From an uncultured SAR86 cluster bacterium (GTDB lineage Bacteria; Pseudomonadota; Gammaproteobacteria; Magnimaribacterales; D2472), in contig CACJOM010000001.1 of assembly GCA_902595065.1 (NCBI GenBank), forward strand, positions 193,463-257,462: DNA of 64,000 nucleotides, given 5' to 3'. Under the pieces are notes generated by a model. That model saw only the letters and a list, made by a program, of their open reading frames with translations. It was not told the origin of the DNA and made no database searches. Position numbers and translations under genes: made by a program. Each line of letters opens with the position of its first letter. Position 1 is the stretch's first letter. Below are positions 1 through 8,346 of this stretch, in pieces.

Positions 1-1106
1 CTACCAGTGCTTCTAGCCCAACTTCGATGTCTAGATTGAGCGTATACAATTTTCAAAGTTTCTCCATCAACATCTGCATCTTGAACGGGGAAACCTCTTG
101 GATTCAATTCCATCAAGCTAATTCTGTATAAATTATCATTTGATTCAGCAGTAACTTCTTTATAGGCTTGTGGATTTATAATCTTTTTATGTTTATCTCT
201 TTTTTTAATGATTGGATCTTTAGGTCCAAAATTAGCATTTAAAGCAAAGCCAAAGCTAAGCGTATGTCCTTTTATGTAATTTAATTTTAAATGAAATGAC
301 TCAAATACAGGATATACAAATCCTATATTGATTTTTGAACTTGGTTGTCTAACATTTTCAAATGCAAAATTAAAAGACTTCTCACCAAATGGAAATCCTT
401 CTAATTCATAGTCTGTAGAGTCATACTCAATTTTTAATCTTGTACCATTAAGATTAGGTAAATATATTTCTGCACCACCAAAGACCCCTACTTTGCCACT
501 ATAAAAGTAACCTAAATTAAATTCTCCACCCTGAGTAGAATTATCACTTACGTCTCTAACCTCAAAGCTGTCATCAATACTAGTAAGAGGATTTTTCATG
601 CCATTATCAGAATATGCACCCCAGCCTAATCCCAATGTAAAATCAATATTTCTGAATTTTTTACTTGCAACCAAATATTCTGATGCAAAAACACCAGTTC
701 CAGCCATATCTCTTACACCTGCTGCAATAGCAGGCAGATAATCCGTTTCCTTAAATAAAAGAACTTTTGCATCAAAACTTTTATCTTTATAAGACTGATC
801 ACCGCTAAAGGCTGGGGTTAAGCTATATAAGGCATTATTAATATCAGTATATTGATATGAGGCCTCAAACCAGTCAAAGGGTGTTCCAATAAATGAGCCT
901 CTTTGGTAGGGATCAGAATCACTCCATGAAAATGCTATCGATCCAGCTGGCATCATCCTTGCTGATGGCATCTGAATAAGTCCTATAGTGCCACTATTGC
1001 TATAGCTAGGATAGCTACTTTTAGGATAAATATAATCATTTATTCCAGCACAAAGTTGGCCAGACAGACCCAGAATAAACAAGAGAAAATAATAAATTAA
1101 TCTCAA
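1..1106 (-). CDS. YjbH-like outer-membrane polysaccharide protein (3' end outside the window)
   Basis: The reading frame is open through the left edge, so the C-terminal part is missing. It begins at a TTG with a good ribosome binding site (AAAGGA six bases upstream); an in-frame TGA lies just before, so no earlier start is possible. Residues 1-20 form a signal peptide (MRLIYYFLLFILGL, then a QLCA cleavage site). The mature start contains TIGLIQMPSARMMPAGSIAF, followed by repeated beta-strand-like segments rich in Tyr, Gly and Phe. This matches the YjbH/DUF940 family of outer-membrane proteins in exopolysaccharide operons. The family's exact role is not settled; transport or surface anchoring of the polymer is likely. 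It sits 20 bp behind the Wza-like gene, as in yjbEFGH-type operons, so the two are probably co-transcribed. Confidence 0.78.
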   Translation of the reverse strand, partial: MRLIYYFLLFILGLSGQLCAGINDYIYPKSSYPSYSNSGTIGLIQMPSARMMPAGSIAFSWSDSDPYQRGSFIGTPFDWFEASYQYTDINNALYSLTPAFSGDQSYKDKSFDAKVLLFKETDYLPAIAAGVRDMAGTGVFASEYLVASKKFRNIDFTLGLGWGAYSDNGMKNPLTSIDDSFEVRDVSDNSTQGGEFNLGYFYSGKVGVFGGAEIYLPNLNGTRLKIEYDSTDYELEGFPFGEKSFNFAFENVRQPSSKINIGFVYPVFESFHLKLNYIKGHTLSFGFALNANFGPKDPIIKKRDKHKKIINPQAYKEVTAESNDNLYRISLMELNPRGFPVQDADVDGETLKIVYAQSRHRSWARSTG

Positions 1107-1126
1107 GAATTGTCCTTTATAACAAG

Positions 1127-2953
1127 CTAATCAGAAATACTATTTAAAGAAGCAAGAGATAAAGCTAGGCTGCTAAGAATTGGGGAAACTGCTGATGCAT
1201 ACATAACTCCAGAAAGTTTACCAATATCTCTGGGCGCATAAATAATCGAACCTGGATAAATATCTATAGAATCGTTAAACATTAATGATTTCAATTTATG
1301 CACATGTGTAAAACCGTCGGGATCAATCACCAGAATTTCATTATATGCAGAATCTTTAACTCCACCTACATTTTTAATATAGTCATTAACAGACAACTTT
1401 GGCTCATAGGCTAAATTTGAAGGGTTTTTAAAATCTCCAAATAAATAAACTACTTTCTCAAGCCTTGGTATAACAATTCTGTCATTGTTTTGTAGCTTAA
1501 TATCATTACTTAAATCTTTTTCTATTTTAGAACGCTCAAAATTGGTAACAACCCTTCCATTGTGAGATTGGGCACGTAATTCTTCAGCAAGCAGATCTAA
1601 TGCAGACGAATCAACACTTCTGTTTGGCTTGCCAATATTTGATACGATATAATTTACTGTATCTGCATAGTTCATTTGAGCATAAGTTTTCTCTTTGTCT
1701 TGTGCAGTCTTCCTAAACAATGCTCCTCCATAAGAATATGCATTATCTTTATAGCCGCCTGCTCTGTCTATAAGGCTTGAAAGAGTTTCATCTTCATTTA
1801 TAAAGTATTCTCCAGGTCTTTTTACCATTCCCTCAATTAGCACCTTTCTCATAGGTTCAAATGAATTTATATACGAAGGAACCAAAACTGAATCTCTAGG
1901 CTTAAGAGCAACATTATTCATATCATCAAGATTTATTTTTTCAATTTTTGATGATTCAAGATCCACTCTTGCCAAAGAAACAGAATCAAAGCCAGTAAAT
2001 CCAGATGAGAAACCTCCGGCAAATGTAATACCATTTATAACGGATTCACCTGGAAGAATTTCAAAAAGCGCCTCAAAATTTACGCCACCAGAAATTGGCA
2101 CAACAAAGGATCTTGGATGAATGTATATTGTGTCGCCAGATCTAAGTTTGTTTTGTGTATTAAAATTTCCAAAGACAAATATATTGTATAAATCCAGCGT
2201 TTCAACTACTTCACCCCGTCTTTTAAGGTCAATCTTTCTATATGAACCATTCTTGGAAATTCCGCCAGCCACATTGATTGCGCTTAGAACGCTTGAGCCA
2301 CCACTTAGAGTATAGATTCCAGGGCTCTCTATTCCACCTAGAACAAGAACTTGAATATCTCTAACCTCTGATAATCCTAGATATGCTGAAACACCTACAG
2401 TTTTTGAGCTGATAAAATTAGTTACGAATTCTTCAGCCTCCGCAAGGGTTTTGCCAGATATAAAAATTTTTCCAAATTCTGGAAGTATCAAAGAACCATC
2501 TCTGGTAACTTCTAACTCAAGCTCATCGGATATTTTACCAGTTAGTAAAAGGTTAAATTTATCTCCAACATTAACAATATGCTCAGCATCAAGATTCGGA
2601 ACATTTACAGGCATAAAGGATGACTGTAGTGACTTGAAGAAAATTTCTCCATATCTTTGTAAATTACCATCCGTATTAGATTGATCTTCTTCTTGAAGCT
2701 GCTGCTCAATAGCAGTTAGCTGTTTTTTAATTCTTTCAAGGATATATTTATTTTTTTCCAAAGAGGTATCAGCTCTAAATAAATCCTCTAATTTTCCATC
2801 ATCTTCTAATTTATTTTGAACTTCAATTTGCTCTCTAACTGATGGAGGGAGGCCCTCTAAAAATTCGTCAGACAAGTTAGTGGCTTGTGAAAAAATGTCT
2901 ATAGAAGTGAATAAAAAAATTATTATGAGAAAAATTACTTTATTTTTGAACAT
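1127..2953 (-). CDS. Polysaccharide export outer-membrane protein, Wza/SLBB family
   Basis: Probable outer-membrane or periplasmic export channel for the polysaccharide made by this locus. Residues 1-24 are a signal peptide without a clear lipobox Cys. A short charged coiled-coil stretch follows (about 60-95), then a Poly_export domain (about 118-200, with DITPN-free core GDKFNLLLTGKI and DGSLILPEFGKI). Several SLBB-like beta-grasp repeats come after it; VLVLGGIESPGIYTLSGG and VLIEGMVKRPGEYFINEDET mark two of them. At 608 residues it is much longer than E. coli Wza (about 380), like the multi-SLBB exporters of marine gammaproteobacteria. The C-terminus ends in a hydrophobic segment (about 583-605) that could be the membrane-spanning helix. 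The lack of a lipidation site and the extra SLBB repeats set it apart from classic Wza. Confidence 0.85.
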   Translation of the reverse strand: MFKNKVIFLIIIFLFTSIDIFSQATNLSDEFLEGLPPSVREQIEVQNKLEDDGKLEDLFRADTSLEKNKYILERIKKQLTAIEQQLQEEDQSNTDGNLQRYGEIFFKSLQSSFMPVNVPNLDAEHIVNVGDKFNLLLTGKISDELELEVTRDGSLILPEFGKIFISGKTLAEAEEFVTNFISSKTVGVSAYLGLSEVRDIQVLVLGGIESPGIYTLSGGSSVLSAINVAGGISKNGSYRKIDLKRRGEVVETLDLYNIFVFGNFNTQNKLRSGDTIYIHPRSFVVPISGGVNFEALFEILPGESVINGITFAGGFSSGFTGFDSVSLARVDLESSKIEKINLDDMNNVALKPRDSVLVPSYINSFEPMRKVLIEGMVKRPGEYFINEDETLSSLIDRAGGYKDNAYSYGGALFRKTAQDKEKTYAQMNYADTVNYIVSNIGKPNRSVDSSALDLLAEELRAQSHNGRVVTNFERSKIEKDLSNDIKLQNNDRIVIPRLEKVVYLFGDFKNPSNLAYEPKLSVNDYIKNVGGVKDSAYNEILVIDPDGFTHVHKLKSLMFNDSIDIYPGSIIYAPRDIGKLSGVMYASAVSPILSSLALSLASLNSISD

Positions 2954-2978
2954 AATTACCTAAGGCTTAAAATTATTT

Positions 2979-2984
2979 ATTATA
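2979..2984 (-). promoter_or_regulatory. Candidate -10 box upstream of the Wza/SLBB gene
   Basis: A perfect TATAAT lies 25 bp before the start codon of the export gene, inside the 195-bp divergent spacer. No good -35 is seen at 16-18 bp, so this is a hexamer match in AT-rich DNA and only suggestive. Confidence 0.35.
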
Positions 2985-3091
2985 TCTTAACTTTAATTCA
3001 AATACCTCTACTAAATCTATTGCCTATAGACCATTAGATCATTAATATTGTGCAGTTTCACAGGTGGTGCTTGTACTTTGAAAAGCATTAG

Positions 3092-3121
3092 TTACCATAA
3101 AAATATAAGTTGTAATATACT
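3092..3121 (+). promoter_or_regulatory. Candidate sigma-70 promoter for the gtrA-methyltransferase-GT unit
   Basis: TTACCA at 3092-3097 and TATACT at 3116-3121 are separated by 18 bp and lie 27 bp before the GtrA-like start codon. An AGGA ribosome binding site follows. The rest of the divergent spacer (2954-3148) shows no ORF, RNA gene or JUMPstart/ops-like element. Confidence 0.4.
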
Positions 3122-3148
3122 TAAATCCACCTATTTAGGATCTAAATA

Positions 3149-3523
3149 ATGATTGAAAATTTTTCAAGATTTCTTGTTGTAGGAGTCGGCTCAACTTTCA
3201 TTAACTTCATTTTTTTTTATATTTGTCAGTTATCAGAATTTAAAATATTTGTATCCTCGTTAATAGGTTATCTTGCTGGTGTTCTGAACTCGTATTATTG
3301 GGGATCAAAATGGGTTCATTTCAAAGTCTACGAACTGGAGATACTTTCATTTACTAAATTCGTTTTGCTTTATGGCATAAATGGAATAATAGTTAGTTTT
3401 ATAATACAAGAAGTTCAGCTATCATATGAACTAGATTACAGGATTTGCTGGTTATTTGGGACTTCATATGGTGTTGTAGCTAACTTTGCTGGTCAAAAAC
3501 TTCTAATATTTAACAAATCTTAA
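3149..3523 (+). CDS. GtrA-family small membrane protein (putative flippase)
   Basis: GtrA-type proteins are about 120-residue, four-helix membrane proteins thought to flip undecaprenyl-phosphate-linked monosaccharides across the inner membrane. This 124-residue protein has the family start (FSRFLVVGVGSTFINF) and four predicted helices at about 7-27, 31-52, 71-91 and 98-118. An AGGA sits eight bases before the ATG. It is the first gene of a plus-strand trio running against the rest of the locus, with the next ORF 7 bp downstream. GtrA proteins usually work with a polyprenyl-phosphate hexose synthase and a GT-C transferase. The GT-C-like gene two steps downstream and the DPM1-like GT2 at 14,006 could fill those roles; this is inference. 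Confidence 0.8.
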   Translation: MIENFSRFLVVGVGSTFINFIFFYICQLSEFKIFVSSLIGYLAGVLNSYYWGSKWVHFKVYELEILSFTKFVLLYGINGIIVSFIIQEVQLSYELDYRICWLFGTSYGVVANFAGQKLLIFNKS

Positions 3524-3530
3524 TTAAAAA

Positions 3531-4259
3531 ATGTTCTCAATATTTACTAAGTCAAAATTTGGTTTTTTGGAAAAGCTTGAATTCTTGCAAACTTTTGCTT
3601 CATTTATTATCTCAAGAGTTTCACCTGCAGTTGTTCATAATCTTGAGAAATATCAAGCAATAAAAAAAGTATTCTATTTATCTGCTATTGAAGATATTGA
3701 GGGTGATTATCTAGAATTTGGAATGTATACGGGCAGCTCTTTTTGTCATGCAATTCGTTGTTCAAAAAATCTGAGTAATATTAATCAAGAAATTAAAAAA
3801 ATGAAATTTTATGGGTTTGATTCATTTGAAGGTTTTGGAAATGTCGATGACAGTGAAAAACACCCTTTTTATGAGGATCAAAACTTTTCTACTGACATCC
3901 TAAAAGTTAAAAGGAGAGTCTCCAAAGTCTCAAAACCAGAGAACTTTAGTATTATCCCAGGTTTTTTTGAAGATTCTCTAAAACAAAGCCCTGAATCTTA
4001 TGGCATAACAAAATCAAGAATTATATTTATTGACTCTGATACATATTCTAGTGCACAAGAAGCATTGCAATTTTCGCTTTCAACAATTCAATCCGGAACA
4101 TTTATTATCTTAGATGACTTCTATTCCTATAAAGGAGATCAAGCATTGGGAATCGCCGGAGCATTTAATAAGTTTATAGAAGAAAATCATCTTTCTGCCA
4201 GACGAGTCCTTGATTATGGTATGGGGGGTATTGTTTTTATAATTAAAAGACAAAAGTAA
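3531..4259 (+). CDS. TylF/MycF-like SAM-dependent O-methyltransferase
   Basis: A 242-residue class I SAM-dependent methyltransferase of the TylF/macrocin O-methyltransferase type, which methylates hydroxyls of sugars. The SAM-binding motif I is DYLEFGMYTGSSF (about 59-71). FYGFDSFEGFG (about 92-102) is the typical acidic loop after strand 2, and IIFIDSDTYSS plus FIILDDFYSY carry the metal-binding Asp residues of this family. The N-terminal 50 residues are predicted helical. Its position between gtrA and a membrane glycosyltransferase suggests it caps or decorates a sugar of the exported polymer. The acceptor cannot be read from the sequence. Confidence 0.75.
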   Translation: MFSIFTKSKFGFLEKLEFLQTFASFIISRVSPAVVHNLEKYQAIKKVFYLSAIEDIEGDYLEFGMYTGSSFCHAIRCSKNLSNINQEIKKMKFYGFDSFEGFGNVDDSEKHPFYEDQNFSTDILKVKRRVSKVSKPENFSIIPGFFEDSLKQSPESYGITKSRIIFIDSDTYSSAQEALQFSLSTIQSGTFIILDDFYSYKGDQALGIAGAFNKFIEENHLSARRVLDYGMGGIVFIIKRQK

Positions 4260-4262
4260 ATC

Positions 4263-6140
4263 ATGCTATACAAGCTTCATTACCTTATGCTGAGCTTGCT
4301 TGCTTTCGGCTTCTATGGAGCCGGCCTTCTTGATCCTTTTGAAAATTCCTTTTCATCTAAGTCCACTTTTTTCTTAATTCTGCCTTTAATAGCTACATTT
4401 GCAGTAATTCTTCTCTCTGACAATGTTAAAGAAGAAGATTTAAACATTTTGCATATTAAAAAAAATTATCTTAATAATGATCTTTTGATCTTAATATTTA
4501 TTTCTATTTTCTTAACTTTTATTTCGTTAAAATTTTTGTCTTTATCCATATCGAATGATGCATATTTCTATGCAACAAGTGGCTTAATACATGTGTTAAA
4601 AATTTCTGAGATTTTAGCGTCTAAAACCTCATTTTTGAATGATCTAAATGTATCTAGCCTGATACAGATCCTATCTTTTTTTATTATTTTTGGATTCATT
4701 TTTATTGGCTTTATTTTATATAGATTAAATTTAAATTTAAAAATAAAGATTTTTATATTTCTTTCGCTAATTTTTCTTCTAAGATTCTCTGTATCATTGC
4801 TTGGTGGCAATGAAAATCCTCACCCACCATTTGTAGGCTTTATATTCTTTTTGCTATCACCCTTATTGGGTATTAGTGATATTTCAGCAAAACTATCTTT
4901 CTTTTTACCATATCTATTTTTTGCATTTTTCTTATATCAAACTTTTAAAAATTATGCATCGAATATAGTTTCAGCAATCCTTTGCATCGCTTTATTGTCA
5001 ATTCCTGCAATTTTATTTCTTGGATCAACATTTGAGCAATCCTTTTGGGGGATGTTATGTTTTTCAATTTCACTAATTCTTATTTCACAAAATAAAAATA
5101 TTAATTACCAAAAAATTTTTTTTCTCATAACAATATTTTGTTTCTTTAGATCTTCTTCAATTCTGGCATGTATCCCTGTTGCTCTTCATTTTTTATTCCA
5201 CAATAATAAAAACTTAATTTTTAAAGAAAAAATTATCAAATTAACTCAAGCATCCATGCCTATTTTGATATTTTCTCCATTTTTTTTATTTGCTTTAGTA
5301 GAAAATTCAGATTCCAATATTGGAAGAATATCTTTTGATGAAAATATTTTTCTTGTTTCTTGGTATATTGAGATTATAAAAAATGTAATTGACGCGTTTA
5401 GCATTGCGCCAACTTTATTTTTAGCAGCATTAATTCTTATGACTGTTAAGCATAGATTGTTTTCAATTGGTCTTCTGTTCTTTGCTTTGCTAATATTGAT
5501 ATATAACTTGATAGATGAAACTGGCCATCCTAAATATCAATTAGAGTATATTGTGCCAATCTTAATTTTTTATTTAATATTATTTTTAAAAAAATATAAC
5601 TCACGAGCATCAAGGAACTTTATAAGCATAATTGCAATTGGTCTGATAATAAATAATGTAAATCTTATTTGGAACTTTAAAGATCAATGCATAGAATCAA
5701 GCTCTCCATATAATGAGCAAAAATTTGAATATGAAGCTAAATTTGGATGCAATTTTGTATCGCAACCTCCATTCAAACTTGCGGATGCTTATAATGAGCT
5801 AAGGAGATTAGATGGCTTCAGCTCAATGTATCTTCCAGGTGTTTATTATGACGGTACTTTGTCGCAAATAATGAATGGTGCAACTGTTCAGGAATGGAAA
5901 TCAATTACAAAAGTTCTTAAGAATCAAAAAAAAATTGAAAGAAGTCATCAAATAGATTGGCGAGGCTCAAATGCACTAGATATTGATCAAAATAATGAAA
6001 TTAGATTCGTTATTATTGCAGATGTTCTAAATGCAGCTAAACTTAAAGAAAATTTGATCGAATTAGGGTGGATGGTTAGAAGCTCATACACACATCCTAT
6101 GTTCTATACAAATGTAACTTTGCTTGAAAGAAGTAAGTAA
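4263..6140 (+). CDS. Large multi-pass membrane protein, probable GT-C glycosyltransferase
   Basis: A 625-residue protein with about eleven to twelve predicted transmembrane helices in the first 470 residues and a soluble C-terminal tail of about 150. Layout and size resemble GT-C enzymes (ArnT, PMT, GtrC-like), which move a sugar from a polyprenyl-phosphate carrier on the periplasmic side. No single diagnostic motif is certain. Candidate loop residues are the acidic and His-containing GGNENPHPPF segment (about 180-190) and SISNDAYFYA (about 97-106) after an early helix. The tail includes the short motif YLPGVYYDGTLSQIMNG. It follows the methyltransferase by 3 bp and ends 4 bp from a convergent gene, with no clear terminator hairpin between. 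A Wzy-like polymerase is the main alternative. Confidence 0.5.
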   Translation: MLYKLHYLMLSLLAFGFYGAGLLDPFENSFSSKSTFFLILPLIATFAVILLSDNVKEEDLNILHIKKNYLNNDLLILIFISIFLTFISLKFLSLSISNDAYFYATSGLIHVLKISEILASKTSFLNDLNVSSLIQILSFFIIFGFIFIGFILYRLNLNLKIKIFIFLSLIFLLRFSVSLLGGNENPHPPFVGFIFFLLSPLLGISDISAKLSFFLPYLFFAFFLYQTFKNYASNIVSAILCIALLSIPAILFLGSTFEQSFWGMLCFSISLILISQNKNINYQKIFFLITIFCFFRSSSILACIPVALHFLFHNNKNLIFKEKIIKLTQASMPILIFSPFFLFALVENSDSNIGRISFDENIFLVSWYIEIIKNVIDAFSIAPTLFLAALILMTVKHRLFSIGLLFFALLILIYNLIDETGHPKYQLEYIVPILIFYLILFLKKYNSRASRNFISIIAIGLIINNVNLIWNFKDQCIESSSPYNEQKFEYEAKFGCNFVSQPPFKLADAYNELRRLDGFSSMYLPGVYYDGTLSQIMNGATVQEWKSITKVLKNQKKIERSHQIDWRGSNALDIDQNNEIRFVIIADVLNAAKLKENLIELGWMVRSSYTHPMFYTNVTLLERSK

Positions 6141-6144
6141 AAAT

Positions 6145-6942
6145 TCAAGAAAATAAATCTAGCTTATGGAACTTATCCCAGTAATCTACTGTTTTTTCAT
6201 AAGTTTCATAATCATATGGGGTGCCCCAGCCGATATAATTAACATCAAACTTACTTACACTTAAACCATCCTTGATGAAGTAATTTAATATCTTATCAAC
6301 ATAAAACTTTCCATTATATGTGTCATTTTTATTAATCATTAATTCTAGATATTTTAAGAAAACCTTAGAGCTTTTAAACCAAAACATGCCAGTAGTAGCA
6401 TGATCATTCATAGGATTTTTGCTAATAGTCTTCTTGAAAGAAAGTTTTTTAAGTCTATGTGTATTAACTTGTAATTTTGCCCAACTATGTGCAGACGGAT
6501 TCTGAGCAATATTATTATCATTAGTGTGACTTAACATAATAGCATCTGAATTTTTAGTAAGACTGTAAAATGATTTTAAATCAATATCAAAACCATTATC
6601 ACAAGTGCCTATAAATAGCTCTTCATCATTTAAAAGAAATTCTCGGGCTAAATAACAACCATATGCCTGATCTAACTTAACATGATCATGAATAAAGATT
6701 GTATTTGGAAATTTAGAGCTAATCTTTTTTTCTAGACCATTTTTTTGATGCGATGCATCATTTACGCATATGATCTTAGATGATTTTTTATGAGCCCATG
6801 GAATATCAATTAAAGCACTTAATGCCATTGGGTTTGATGATCCATCAAAACGTGATGTTACTGGCAGAATTGATTTATTAACTTTATAACCTTTCTTTTC
6901 AAAACGACTGCCTTTGCCACCCATTGGAACCAGAATAATCAT
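6145..6942 (-). CDS. Nucleotidyltransferase of capsule/LPS type (second of a tandem pair)
   Basis: GT-A-fold nucleotidyltransferase that would activate a sugar or polyol phosphate. The N-terminus VPMGGKGSRFEKKGY is the glycine-rich nucleotide-binding loop; FIGTCDNGFDID holds a metal-binding Asp. I place the start at ATG 6942: it overlaps the upstream stop as ATGA and has AGGAAGAG just before it. An in-frame start 12 codons earlier would sit inside the upstream gene. The protein is 265 residues. It resembles the preceding gene in length, fold and the C-terminal GWGTPYDYETYE segment (compare QWGTPKDLEEYL there), so the two probably arose by duplication. Substrate unknown; it is the last gene of the coupled cassette. 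Confidence 0.7.
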   Translation of the reverse strand: MIILVPMGGKGSRFEKKGYKVNKSILPVTSRFDGSSNPMALSALIDIPWAHKKSSKIICVNDASHQKNGLEKKISSKFPNTIFIHDHVKLDQAYGCYLAREFLLNDEELFIGTCDNGFDIDLKSFYSLTKNSDAIMLSHTNDNNIAQNPSAHSWAKLQVNTHRLKKLSFKKTISKNPMNDHATTGMFWFKSSKVFLKYLELMINKNDTYNGKFYVDKILNYFIKDGLSVSKFDVNYIGWGTPYDYETYEKTVDYWDKFHKLDLFS

Positions 6943-7724
6943 TTTCTCTTCCTGGCCGAAGCGCCCCATCTGTACCACATTAAGTATTCCTCAAGATCTT
7001 TAGGTGTTCCCCACTGGCAAAAGTAATCTATTATTGGAGGGCATAAAACTTTTAATCCATCTTGAACAAGAAAATTATATGGCAAACTCATGTAGTACTC
7101 TCCGTTTATTCTTTGTTTTGAATCAATAAGTTGTTGGCAATATTCTTTTAAAAGTTTGCCACTGCTAAAGTAATATAACCCTGGAGAGTATAAATCATCC
7201 TCTTTATTCGGATTTAATTGAGCTTTCTCGCTAATTTTTCTTAAGAAGAAATTTTTATCTGTATCGCACGAAGCATATAAATTTTCTTTATGTATTATAT
7301 GAGGATGAAAACCTGTATAACATGGAACAATTCCATCTATTTTTTTATTGTTGGCTAACGACTTGAATTTGTTGAAGTCCCAATGAGCAAAAAAGTCACA
7401 ATAACTTACTAATACAGCTTGATCATCATCTATGGCATCTGAGGACATCAAAACATCATGAGCTGGTCCCAATTTTTTCCAGTTATTAACAAAAAATATG
7501 CTTGAATTCGGAGCAATGGATCGAAGCTCTTTTTTAAAATAATAGTTATTATCTGCTTGCTCTTTCCTACAAATAAAAGTGATGTTCTTTTCAGCCCCTG
7601 GAAACATACTGACCACCCATTTTATCATTGGTGATCCATGAATTTTAATAAAGGGCTTTAGTCGAGAATAACCAGCTCTTACAAACCTTGATCCTTCTCC
7701 TGTCATTGGAATTATAATTTGCAT
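6939..7724 (-). CDS. Nucleotidyltransferase of capsule/LPS type (first of a tandem pair)
   Basis: A 261-residue GT-A-fold NTP transferase. IIPMTGEGSRFVRAGY is the nucleotide-binding loop, LKPFIKIHGSPMI matches the KP..PV.G.P segment of sugar-phosphate nucleotidyltransferases, and VSYCDFFAHWD supplies the metal-binding acidic residue. It starts one base after the upstream stop and ends in an ATGA overlap with the next gene, so translation is coupled on both sides. The family includes cytidylyl-, uridylyl- and thymidylyltransferases; nothing here fixes the nucleotide. With the GDPD-like, aldolase and kinase genes upstream, a phosphorylated three- to five-carbon substrate is possible, but that is inference. 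Confidence 0.7.
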   Translation of the reverse strand: MQIIIPMTGEGSRFVRAGYSRLKPFIKIHGSPMIKWVVSMFPGAEKNITFICRKEQADNNYYFKKELRSIAPNSSIFFVNNWKKLGPAHDVLMSSDAIDDDQAVLVSYCDFFAHWDFNKFKSLANNKKIDGIVPCYTGFHPHIIHKENLYASCDTDKNFFLRKISEKAQLNPNKEDDLYSPGLYYFSSGKLLKEYCQQLIDSKQRINGEYYMSLPYNFLVQDGLKVLCPPIIDYFCQWGTPKDLEEYLMWYRWGASARKRK

Positions 7725-7725
7725 A

Positions 7726-8346
7726 TCATCCCCAAAGCTCTGGATATTTTGTGCAAACGGAATGTATTTTGAATTCAGTTATTTTTGATTTCATTAGCTC
7801 TATGTCTTTTTTAGACTGACCTTGAAGTTCTGGTGAAACTAAACATATTTTTAAGTTCCGATTGATAATTTTTTTATATGCATTCAAATCTAATGGAAAA
7901 GATTCAAATGTATCAACCCATATCCACTCTATCATAGAAGAAAATGCTAGAGCATATTCCAATGGCTCATAATCAGAAAATCTTGCACATAAATTAGCAG
8001 ATGAAAATCCTTCAATACTATTATTTTTTGCATGAATCGCATACTTAACAAAAAAAGGCATGCTCATATCCAAAAAAAACCAATTAGAAACTTTGTGCTT
8101 CTTAAGAAGCTCAATACATTTTTCCTCAATACCTTCAGACTTCAAATTAATAATTAAAGTACCTTTGCAATGCCAATTTAATAAAAATGATTCCAATGTA
8201 AGTATTTCTTTACTGTCATGATTATAAGGATCATGATGCAACACTAATTGATCTAAGTGATATCGAATATCAATCTCTGCTCCATCAGCATCCTGAAGTT
8301 GATTAAGTTCATCTAGAGTATTTATTCTATGGCGTATATATTGCAT
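7726..8346 (-). CDS. Short glycerophosphodiester phosphodiesterase-like TIM-barrel protein
   Basis: A 206-residue protein with the head of the GDPD/PI-PLC family: an N-terminal HR pair (IRHRINT), then GAEIDIRY (the conserved E.D metal ligands) and LVLHHDPY (second catalytic His). The NLKSEG strand corresponds to the next conserved acidic strand of the barrel. It is shorter than typical GDPDs (about 240-260) and has no signal peptide, so it should act in the cytoplasm. It may cleave or transfer a phosphodiester rather than scavenge phospholipid glycerol, because it is locked between a class II aldolase (stop adjoining the start) and two nucleotidyltransferases (1-bp gap). Actual activity is not known. 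Confidence 0.65.
   Translation of the reverse strand: MQYIRHRINTLDELNQLQDADGAEIDIRYHLDQLVLHHDPYNHDSKEILTLESFLLNWHCKGTLIINLKSEGIEEKCIELLKKHKVSNWFFLDMSMPFFVKYAIHAKNNSIEGFSSANLCARFSDYEPLEYALAFSSMIEWIWVDTFESFPLDLNAYKKIINRNLKICLVSPELQGQSKKDIELMKSKITEFKIHSVCTKYPELWG

Noticed and set aside
2954..3148. JUMPstart/ops-type element for the polysaccharide operon
   Set aside because: No GGCGGTAG core or anything close to it is present on either strand.
4568..4810. Small ORFs on the opposite strand of larger genes
   Set aside because: They are antisense or other-frame shadows of the recognised proteins, with low-complexity composition and no domain.
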